Of a DNA stretch of 64,000 nt, positions 56,408 through 64,000 are shown in pieces. The stretch lies in contig CM041297.1 in NCBI GenBank assembly GCA_023052935.1, forward strand, positions 101,505,063-101,569,062. The letters are read 5' to 3'. The translations under genes were made by a program, and so were the position numbers. The DNA comes from Piezodorus guildinii. Lineage: Eukaryota; Arthropoda; Insecta; Hemiptera; Pentatomidae. The notes beneath the pieces were generated by a model. The model searched no databases. It was not told where the DNA came from and saw only the letters and a list, made by a program, of their open reading frames with translations. How positions within the stretch are numbered: position 1 is the stretch's first letter; each line of letters begins with the position of its first letter.

Positions 56408-56773
56408 ATAACTCTTTTCCTAATTATTCCAAACAGGCGCTTGTTGATTGTAAATTTTAAATTAGATTTTTTTTTAATTCTTTTTTTATTGTTGAAATGA
56501 AATGAAAAAAACTTCTTTATTATCCTGGGACTGAAGTCCCTTAAGAATAAAAATACAAATACATAATTGATGACCGAACAATGTGGTCATGGCTTAAAAT
56601 AACTAATCACTAAACTAAAGAAATAATTAAGATCGTAATATATGTATATCTTTACAAGTCAAACTTTCAGAATGGAAAAAAAAAAAATAATAAAACAGAA
56701 ATGGCTTATTCATCAGTGATAATTTAAGTAATATAAACACAAAACAATAAAAATAAAATAATTGATATTTATA

Positions 56774-57672
56774 TTGGGTTGATGCAAAATTAATGCAGGT
56801 TTTTAGTAGGTATTGTAAATACGCCATATCTTTACTTTAACCATATATATTTAATCAAAATAATTTCCATCTGAATCAATGCACTTTTGCCAACGTTCAA
56901 CAAGCTTTCTTATTCCACCAGAAAAAAAATCCGAATCCCTGGACTCAATGAAATCACGAAAAGAATTTTCAATGTCGTCCTGGTTTTGAAAATTTTTCTC
57001 CCTCAAAAAGTTGTCCAGATGCCTGAAAAAGTGGAAGTCTGTAGGAGAGAGGTCAGGTGAATAAGGCGGATGTTGGAGAACTTCGTAGCCCAACTCGTGC
57101 AGTCGTCGAAGCGTTGGTTGTGCAACGTGTGGTCTGGCGTTATCGTGGAGCAGGATCGGCCCCTTCCGATTCATCAATGCTGGGCAAAGACGTTGCAATT
57201 TTTGAGTTCCGAGTTCCGCCGCCATTTCTCGTGTGGTTTTGGTTGGGTCTTCTTCCACTTTTGACCTCAGCTGGTCGTTGTCCAGAGCAAGATGACGGCC
57301 CCGACCTTCCTTGTCTTCGAGGTCGAAATCTCCTCTGCGAAACTTCTGGAACCAACGCTGCACCGTGCACTCATTAATAGCCCCCTGACCCCACACTTCA
57401 ATAATATAACGAGCCGTTTGCGCAGCGCTGCGCCCTAATTTAAATTCGTAAAAATAAATTTGACGAAAATCGCACTTTGACATTTTCGATTCAAGACCTT
57501 TGAACACACTGAACAAAACGATTTTACTAAACAAATTCATGGTGAAAGAGAGGGTATTAGATAAGGTTTGTTTTGATATAATAATGATCAATGTTAGGAT
57601 TAGCTTTGTTTACACAATTGGAATTAAGATATTGCAATAGAGGAAACCTGCATCAATTTTGCATCAACCCAA
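56774..57672 (-). mobile_element. mariner DNA transposon with in-frame internal deletion
   Basis: 899 bp between TA at 56772-56773 and TA at 57673-57674. The inverted termini match at 28 of 29 positions: TTGGGTTGATGCAAAATTAA at the left and TTGGGTTGATGCAAAATTGA on the minus strand at the right. The near-perfect ends and open coding frame show a recent insertion. It lies inside the 3' region of a CR1-like LINE. Confidence 0.93.
56851..57483 (-). CDS. mariner transposase, internally deleted open frame
   Basis: I start it at MSKCDFRQIYFYEF because mariner proteins begin this way (an upstream in-frame ATG at 57591 adds unrelated residues). The 210 residues hold the first helix-turn-helix (SAAQTARYI, CTVQRWFQKFRRGDFDLED) and a GRGRHLALD linker. 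A junction follows where about 130 residues, including the first catalytic Asp, are missing. After it come LLHDNARPH with the second Asp and YSPDLSPTDFHFF with the third, 34 residues apart (DD34D). It could still bind its terminal repeats but cannot catalyse transposition. Confidence 0.9.
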   Translation of the reverse strand: MSKCDFRQIYFYEFKLGRSAAQTARYIIEVWGQGAINECTVQRWFQKFRRGDFDLEDKEGRGRHLALDNDQLRSKVEEDPTKTTREMAAELGTQKLQRLCPALMNRKGPILLHDNARPHVAQPTLRRLHELGYEVLQHPPYSPDLSPTDFHFFRHLDNFLREKNFQNQDDIENSFRDFIESRDSDFFSGGIRKLVERWQKCIDSDGNYFD

Positions 57673-57699
57673 TAGCATCTGCAGTTTGAGGTTATTGTC

Positions 57700-58300
57700 T
57701 GTTTGACTGGGAAAGGAGAAGATGGTTGAAAAGGAGCGATTTGAAGGAGGAAGCAGTTCTTACATGACGGATCTTAGGAGGGATAGAATTCCAAAGTAAG
57801 GTTGCTTTGGCTAGAAAGGACTTGTCAAAGGCAGCAGTATGGTGAGAGATCTGGTAGAACATGACTGAATTGATAATTTATATTGAAGGGATTGGAAGAT
57901 ATAGCAGGGACGATGAGTTCTGATGATCTGGTAGAGGAAGCTAGGAAATACTGGCATCTGTAACGAGGATTAATTGGCCACCTTAATTCAGCGTGAATAC
58001 TGGGTTATATGCGTGTCTCTGGTGATCCGTGATGAATATAAACCGCATTGCACAGTTCATAAAACGCTTGAGTTTAGCTTCTAGCTCACTTGGAAGTCCG
58101 CTGTACACCTCGTAACCGTAGTCTAAGTGGGGAAAGACAAGGGAAGAAACAAGGAGTTTACGAATATTGAATTGTAGGAGGTGATGGAGGCGACGGAATT
58201 GCTTTAGGATTGCTATGGTTCGGCGGGATATTTGGGAGATGTGCGGTTTCCAAGAGAGAGTTAATTGTATTGTTGTGTTATATATTTTTTTTTTTTCATA
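57700..58300 (-). pseudogene. CR1-like reverse transcriptase, C-terminal remnant
   Basis: The minus strand reads LTLSWKPHISQISRRTIAIL, LRRLHH-type spacing, LVSSLVFPHLDYGYEVYSGL and LKRFMNCAMRFIF. After stops and frameshifts comes LLWNSIPPKIRHVRTASSFK (about 57805-57745). The block LWNSLPPEIR is the hallmark of the C-terminus of CR1/L2-type LINEs. The polymerase catalytic boxes are missing through truncation. Confidence 0.75.
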
Positions 58301-58975
58301 AATTTCTTTATCTTCTTCGTTTATCATTGCAAATAATTAATAATTAAATATATTTAATATATAACGACCAACTATGTTATTTTTATTTGTAAAATTTATA
58401 TTATTCTTAAAAGACTATGTCCTAAGACTAAAATCATTTTCTATCATATTTTATCCTATAATTCGAGTAGAAATTTCAAATTCTAAGATCTTTAATACTT
58501 CTTTGTCGCAGTAAATGCTAAGTTTCTTAACATTTGACTGCAAGAAGCTAAATATTACTCCAAAGCTTGTCATTGAATAATGGCGATATAATATAAATGT
58601 TAAAAAGCATATCGCTTAGTATTTCTGGAACACTTTTATACCAACTTACGGGCCGTTTGCTAACTCGGCACATCAAAGACCAATGTCTCTCACAATTTAA
58701 AGTTATGCAGCTCTTTGTTTCGTGCAGTAATGAAGCCGTAGAGGGAAAATCGTTCTCATTAATTCTACGAAGGATTTTAACAGGGGCCGTGTATTTTATT
58801 CATGTATTCTCTGACGTGGATGAAAATGAGAAAATCATAAACCTGAAGAAAAATGCTCGTTATTTTGTTTTTTTTATTCTAATGTTAAAAAAGGCATACA
58901 CATAATTATGCTTGATCGATTTCCAAACAAAAAATAAAATAATTTTACTACGTTTGAAACATTTATTTTATGCCT
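58301..58975. other. Intergenic DNA with an unrecognised frame
   Basis: An open frame of 102 codons (58597-58905, plus) has no recognisable domain. The sequence 58590-58800 is less AT-rich than its flanks, single-copy, and might be conserved non-coding DNA. Confidence 0.3.
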
Positions 58976-59690
58976 TAAAAATCCGGTACTGACAACACAC
59001 GACTCTCACTTATTTCGCCATTGCTTGCAATTTTTAGCAGGGAGTCCCTTGCCTTTGACTGCCACTAGATGGCGTTGTGCTCTTGATAATGATGCTGTCT
59101 GCTAGAAGGCAGCACTTTAAATATGTTAAGGGCTCTGTTTCCGTAACATATTTTTGCACTTTACTGCTTTAGTTTTTATCAAATTAACTGAAATTTCATA
59201 TTTAGCTGTTTTATCAATGCAGACAAGTTGGTGTGCCTAATTTTTTGAATTATATAAAATTAAAGGTACTTTAGTTGAAGAAAATTTAAAATATCAGACT
59301 ATTTTAATCAGAATAAACTACATCATATTAGAGCTTATCAAAATTTACATCGATATAGCGAGTTTAATCAAAAACGTGCAGCTGTTTTTGAGAAAATCGT
59401 AAAAAGGTGCAAAATGTATTAAACAAAGTGGCTCTTTTGGTAAGCCGATTTTGATAAAAAAGTTTTTTTAACGTCTCGGACGTATAGTTAAATATGAAAT
59501 TTCAGTTTCATAGGACTTTTCGTTTACGCGCGGGAGTTACTACACACAGATCATTTTGTGGGACTTGGTCATTTAGACTCAGGAGACCCTAAAACGTGCA
59601 TTTCCGTTGAAAACTGTAATTCGAAAATTTTCACGATCGCAATACTTTTCCTTACTATATATTTCTAATACAGGTAAGTAAAAAAAAATT
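58976..59690 (-). repeat. R1 interspersed repeat, copy F, reversed
   Basis: The right end of R1 appears inverted at 58981-59015 (CAACACACGACTCTCACTTA). The core (TTTTTGAGAAAATCGTAAAA) is at about 59388-59408, and the left end CTTACTATATATTTC with AGGTAAGTA is at about 59650-59690. The segment 59020-59250 differs from other copies. Confidence 0.72.
59062..59075 (+). promoter_or_regulatory. CTCF-like motif
   Basis: CCACTAGATGGCGT fits the CTCF core consensus CCASYAGRKGGCRS at 13 of 14 positions. CTCF is conserved in many arthropods. A single motif inside a repeat is weak evidence of an occupied site. Confidence 0.25.
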
Positions 59691-61555
59691 ATTAATACAG
59701 CTTCTACATAGTATTATACTGTAAGAAAATGTTTATACTTGTTATTAATCGAATACGGTAAGCTTTCAGGTTAATATAATTTAGCGGCATTCTTCCAACT
59801 TTAGAAATTAAGAATTTTTAACCTACGGTCTTTCCAGGACACGTATCTGTTACGAATAAATGTCATCGAAACATTATTCATCTTGATCGATATTTTAGTA
59901 GGATAATGAACTTAAAACGAAGTGGAAATTATATTGAGAATAGAATGAATTTCTTAAATTAATTACGATTGGCAAAGCAGCACGGAGGGATTCCTTGAAA
60001 TTAAGCAAACTTGGAGAAGGAACTACAGGTCCTTTAAGGATGAATAGATTTGAAGAATCCTGAACTTTGCTGCACCCAAAAAGTTTGGAAGTGGGATCAA
60101 ACACTTTTATTCCATGAACCATAAGGGGACAAGTCCACCCTCTTCAAAAGTGTTTCCGAAAATTCCAAAAATTTAGATATACAGAGAAACTTTATTCCTG
60201 GACGAGATTCCTAAAAATAACATATACAAGAAAAATAATGATTACAAATGATTTAATACCAATACAAATATCGGCCAAAACATTTTACTAGTATAATTTA
60301 ATTTTTTGTTAATTTTTTTATTTTGTTTGCATATTCCGTGTGGTTTCGCTCCATTTATTCCGAGTTTCATATTTCTTATAATCATTCTCAATTTGAAATG
60401 CAAATTCGAATACTTTATCATTATTTTACAATTGAATAATTTTAATTTATCAAAATAAATTTTTAATTATTAATGAAGACATAACATCCAATATCTAAAT
60501 ACCTACAACAATTAGTTTATTGATAAGACTACACAAGAAAAAATATATATACTACCTTCCTTGTTACAGCGCACAGAAAGTTTCAGTTTATGTAAATCTT
60601 CTTGAATTTTTTAAACCATTTTCTTGGCTACTTAGGTAACGTGTTGTACGGAACAAAATTGTTTAAAATACTCTTATCATCATTCTAGTTTTTTTTTTTG
60701 TTTTTTTTTCATTCTTAAGGAGTCGATAATTTTTAAAGAATACGTAACGTTAACAGTGAAGAGAATTTTATTACTCCGGAACCCGCTTAGTCTCAATAGC
60801 CAACTTATATCACTTAAACTACTCGTAATATTATAATCTTTTACTCTGTCTGTTTTAGGATATTTCCGTGTAAACATAGCTAAATAAGAATTTTTTTTTG
60901 TTTTATATTTATTTTATAGAAATTTTTAAACCATTTTACTATTTAGGTTATGAGTTTTTTTTTTGGAGGGGGGGGGGGAATAAAAATCGTGTCTTTATCG
61001 TATTGTTTTGATTTGATTTCTACAAAATTTCAAAAATTAGATATATTTTTCGAACATATGTTTTCAGCCGGGAAGCTGTCTTGAAAAACGGCTGCAACAC
61101 TTAACAGACAAATATTTTATTTACAGTTTTATATTTAGGAAAGTATAGAAAATAACTGATAAAAAATAATGAAAATAAAAAATGTCGAGGGACAAGGTCT
61201 GGACAATTTCGAATGAATTGACCAATATTCGTCTATACTATAATTGTAAATAGTAATTAATTATGTTCCTTTTGTCTATTGACCCGACATGTTGTATATT
61301 TCAACTCTACATATTTGTTATTCTTAAGAGATCCAGTCCACGATTAAATATTATCTTCTATTCTAGATTATGATTGTTTTCAATATCAAGCTAAAAATAG
61401 ATTTTTAAATAGTAATATAAATGAATAGACTGTTATTTTTAAACATCTATTGCAATATAAGTGAATGTTATGTGGTATTGGATTGTATTTCTTATTTAAA
61501 ATACAATTATAGAACCGTTCTGTTATTCGACTTTGATAAGTAAGTTATCTATAAG
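59691..61555. other. AT-rich intergenic DNA with a G run
   Basis: Eleven consecutive G at 60968-60978 on the plus strand. No other supported feature. Confidence 0.4.
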
Positions 61556-61990
61556 GTCAGAAGCTTCCCCCACACCCTTCCTGGTACCATGTTCCATCTC
61601 ATCCAAACTCCTCCATCCATCGCAACAACACTACAATCCCGAGAGACACTGACAACCCCATCAATCGCGAACGCCACTCCGCACGGACCACTATTTATAA
61701 CGGAGCTAAGTTAAGGGTACAGCCCCCTAAAGCAGGGCTGCCAACTTTACGATCGCTAAGAGGCTGCTTTATGTGCTCCTAGCGGGGTGCTGTATATATC
61801 TGGAGGGACATTAGCTGTAAGTAAGGCCGCGAACAGGTGGTATCCCTGCCAGCTGTGTAAATCTTCCCAGTAGTAGCTGTTCCTCTGTCCTTTAGCAAGG
61901 TAATTGATGGCCTCCGGCTCCAACCTCTTCGTTATGGCTCATTCCGAAGAACACAGGCTTTGTACACAGTTCTAAATTAAATCCCGACCC
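61556..61990. other. GC-richer island, unknown
   Basis: Contains CACACCCTTCCTGGTACC, AGGGCTGCCAACTTTACG and CCCTGCCAGCTGTGTAAATC. No recognisable frame, not repeated in the window. Confidence 0.28.
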
Positions 61991-62369
61991 AATTGGAAAA
62001 GGTTGGTGTAGCGGTGTGGGAGATTGTTTCGTTGGGGAAGATTGAACGTGCTATTGGAACCACTGAAACGTTTACACTTGCCATTTTCCGGTCTGCACAT
62101 TGTCCCACTATTGATTTTATATTCCATTTCGTTTTCAATTGTCTAATGATAAATTTCTTTATGGAATACCGAATTATACCTCACACGTGCAATCACGAAT
62201 TAACTGAACAACATTAATAAGTTCCTTTTTAGTTTTCTTTATAAGGATGATAGAAAAACGTACCCAGCATTAACTCTAGATGAAAGGCTTTGATGTTCTA
62301 AAATGATCTTTAGTTTTCTAGAATTTTGTAATGTTGATATGTACCTGTTTATAACAAAAGGGACATGAA
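61991..62369. other. Intergenic DNA, nothing recognised
   Basis: A 74-codon frame (61993-62217) has no recognised relatives. Confidence 0.35.
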
Positions 62370-62780
62370 TTTAAATGAGACATTAATTTCCAAAAGGAAA
62401 TTTTTTACGAAATTATTATTTTGACATATTTGTATTCTCATCATGTAGTTTTATTTAAATATTCTATTTGATTTTATCTAATTGTATCTCTAGTCCTTTA
62501 AAAACACGATTTACAAATGTAATTATTTTCTATAAGCATTAAGTTATATTAAGCATTTAGTTTCGTTCCAAATTATTCTAAAACATTACAGTCCACGAGT
62601 TTAATTAGTACAGTAAAAAATATAATCTAAATTCTAATGCGAAAAGAATCGAATAAGTCGGTATAGTAATATACATATATATAGTAATGAGAGATTTTTG
62701 AGCTCCCTGTAAAATTTCCTAGAATAAATATAGTACCTTTTGAAACTCAACGTCTTAGTTATCAAATCTAAGGGAGCATT
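62370..62780 (+). repeat. R5 diverged interspersed repeat, copy 2
   Basis: Collinear with 1865-2330: TTAATTTCCAAAAGG, TTTTGACATATTTGTATT, GTCCTTTAAAAAC, AGTAATGAG, then CTCCCTGTAAAATTTCC and GAATAAATATAGTACCTTTT. Confidence 0.5.
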
Positions 62781-62859
62781 GAAAGGAAATGTTGATATGT
62801 GAGGTTTGAGAAAGTACCAATACCCAGCAGCATGCCTTCGATGACCTAGTTGATTATTA

Positions 62860-63120
62860 ATCAACGCAGAAGATCTCGCATCCAGCACCTTTTTAATCTC
62901 CTCCTCGGATTCATGGGCATGGTTTTGTGCGGCATAAGTGTGTTGGTAAATCCGTGTCTTATGGAATTTAGATATAGAGTTCGTCAATTGTAGGTAAGTT
63001 TAAGTCCGTGATAGGGTACGATGCTGGTTTTAGGAATAGGGTTGTACGAAAATGTCTGTAGGACAGGTACGTCTTCGTAGTGTATATGTTATATGTTTTG
63101 ATTTGTCATGATTAAGTCGA
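62860..63120 (-). pseudogene. Decayed Jockey reverse transcriptase C-terminal fragment
   Basis: The minus strand contains NPRRRLKRCWMRDLLR (about 62915-62870), the end block of Jockey proteins (compare NPPRRLKRRWPRDLLV at 44.4 kb), preceded by poorly preserved sequence. Earlier parts are too diverged to align by eye. Confidence 0.5.
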
Positions 63121-63155
63121 ATTTTCCATAAGTTGTGCCAGTCGTTTAATGTGTG

Positions 63156-63746
63156 TAATGATGATTATAAGAAATAAAGTCCCTGTTAAAGGTGGGAAAT
63201 GCGTGTTTTTATTCAGTAGCTAAATTACATAGCTCGCGGCTTTTGTCTAAAAACTTAAAGGTTAGAATTTATAAGACTATTATTCTTCCGACAGTTCTTT
63301 ACGGATATGAAACGTGGCAGCTTACTTTGATGGATGAACAACGGCTTAAGGTTTCGAAAATAAGGTACTGCGTAAAATATTTGGTCCGAAGAGAGATGAG
63401 ACCACTGGGGACTTTAGAAGGTTGCATAACGCAGAATTGCTGAGCTTTTACCCTGTGAATATAATTGAGTTGATAGCATCGCGGAGACTTAAATGGCGAG
63501 TAAAGTTGTTGAGCTCGGTGAGGAACGGATTACGAGAAAGTTGGTATTCGCTGATCCGAGTGGTAGGCGTTCGAAAGGTTGGCCGAAACGTCGATGGGAG
63601 GATTGCGTTAATTAAGGCTGATCTCGGGGGCTTGGGCTTGAACAGTGAACATTGGACAAGTCTGTGCTGGCGGATTTTGGTGGTATCGACATCAAATATT
63701 CGGGTTCGGTAAGTCTATTATTATTAATAATAATGATGATTATAAG
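63156..63746 (+). mobile_element. RTE-type LINE 3' fragment with 16-bp TSD
   Basis: The insert 63172-63730 is flanked by TAATGATGATTATAAG at 63156-63171 and 63731-63746, and ends in an ATT-type run. Same family as the copy at 17.3 kb (both share TTCGGGTTCGGTAAG before the tail). Confidence 0.82.
63192..63712 (+). pseudogene. RTE-type reverse transcriptase, C-terminal remnant
   Basis: GNACFYSVAKLHSSRLLSKN, KTIILPTVLYGYETWQLTLM and DEQRLKV are followed by a frameshift. HNAELLSFYPVNIIELIASR, RRLKW, further frameshifts and KADLGGLGLNSEHW then follow. The order (LPTVLYGYETW, then the IFGP region, then RRLKW) is that of RTE proteins. It extends about 50 residues further upstream than the 17.3-kb copy. 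Dead through frameshifts and truncation. Confidence 0.82.
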
Positions 63747-63818
63747 TAAATATGATGTTATAAGTAAATGTTAAACATAAATGAATTGAGAATCTTCTTA
63801 CCCAATGCACACATATGT

Positions 63819-63850
<32 letters not shown>

Positions 63851-64000
63851 GTAAAAATATTGGATAAAAGAGAAAGCACGGAAGCTAATGTATATCGGAT
63901 TAGAGTAGAGAAGTGGAGGATGGTAGCTGATTTATATGCGAAACGAGTAGATAGAGTTGCGGGGACGCAGCGGCTGCCTCGGAATTAATAATACTGCTCG
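63747..64000. other. Window end, poly-T tract and intergenic DNA
   Basis: Twenty-seven T lie at about 63824-63850. The remainder to 64000 is higher in complexity but too short to classify. Confidence 0.4.

Larger units (their letters stand above)
56498..58300 (-). mobile_element. CR1-like LINE, 5'-truncated, interrupted by mariner
   Basis: On the minus strand, coding remnants (58300 to about 57700) precede a 3' region that resumes left of the mariner and ends at about 56498 with short TTTCA-type repeats. GGACTGAAGTCCCTTAAGAA in the 3' region is shared with 24.65 kb. Confidence 0.7.

Noticed and set aside
57057..57377. Plus-strand 106-codon frame over the mariner
   Set aside because: Antisense shadow of the transposase. 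The minus-strand frame carries the conserved motifs.
60968..60978. G-quadruplex at the G run
   Set aside because: A single homopolymer of 11 G flanked by T- and A-rich DNA, without separate G tracts. It could also be a sequencing artefact.
62634..62987. 117-codon minus-strand frame as a novel gene
   Set aside because: Its ends coincide with a dispersed repeat (R5) and a Jockey C-terminal remnant, so the frame spans unrelated debris.

Overview
This is an AT-rich, gene-poor stretch of animal nuclear DNA, most likely from an insect or another arthropod. The evidence for that is the mix of mobile elements: Jockey-type and RTE-type non-LTR retrotransposons, a CR1-like LINE, three mariner-type DNA transposons, a Ty3/gypsy fragment, tRNA-headed SINEs and many fold-back repeats. 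I cannot name the species. I see no intact host protein-coding gene, no rRNA and no convincing functional tRNA. Almost every recognisable reading frame belongs to a mobile element, and almost all are truncated, frameshifted or internally deleted.

Layout. 1-11.8 kb: one interrupted copy of a recurring repeat (called R1 here), a 5'-truncated Jockey remnant with a clean 13-bp target-site duplication (TSD), a small TTAA-flanked element, and a fold-back element (G) that carries a second fold-back element (F) inside it. 11.8-16.4 kb: a large fold-back structure made of nine units of about 109 bp facing nine inverted units, bordered by 21-bp repeats, followed by a shorter second copy. 17-24 kb: an RTE 3' fragment, a Jockey 3' region, SINEs and long stretches of featureless AT-rich DNA. 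24.5-27 kb: a perfect 54-bp-arm palindrome, then a Ty3/gypsy remnant (deleted LTR, integrase, LTR) sitting in a TA microsatellite. 30-33 kb: a 1.24-kb inverted-repeat element ending in CACAGTG, and a second G-plus-F nest. 36.5-48 kb: two R1 copies, one interrupted by a mariner and one by two nested Jockey elements, plus a decayed Jockey and a mariner/maT-like pseudogene. 49-54.8 kb: a tandem duplication of a SINE-bearing block, an RTE pseudogene and SINEs. 56-64 kb: an F copy, a CR1-like LINE interrupted by an internally deleted mariner, a reversed R1 copy, and an RTE fragment with a 16-bp TSD.

The layers can be ordered by nesting. R1 is older than the mariner at 37.6 kb, and the sister R1 copy at 45.7 kb preserves the empty site. 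R1 is also older than the minus-strand Jockey at 45 kb, which in turn received the plus-strand Jockey at 43.4 kb. Element G is older than F at two independent loci.

The most distinctive signal is the set of fold-back elements F, G and H. They share a conserved hairpin resembling the core of a hammerhead ribozyme (CTGATGA, stem, GAAAC) and a shared 3' end. Where boundaries can be read, their TSDs vary in length (11-18 bp), which points to target-primed insertion, as in Penelope-like elements, rather than cut-and-paste. No reverse transcriptase for them lies in the window, so the Penelope link is inference.
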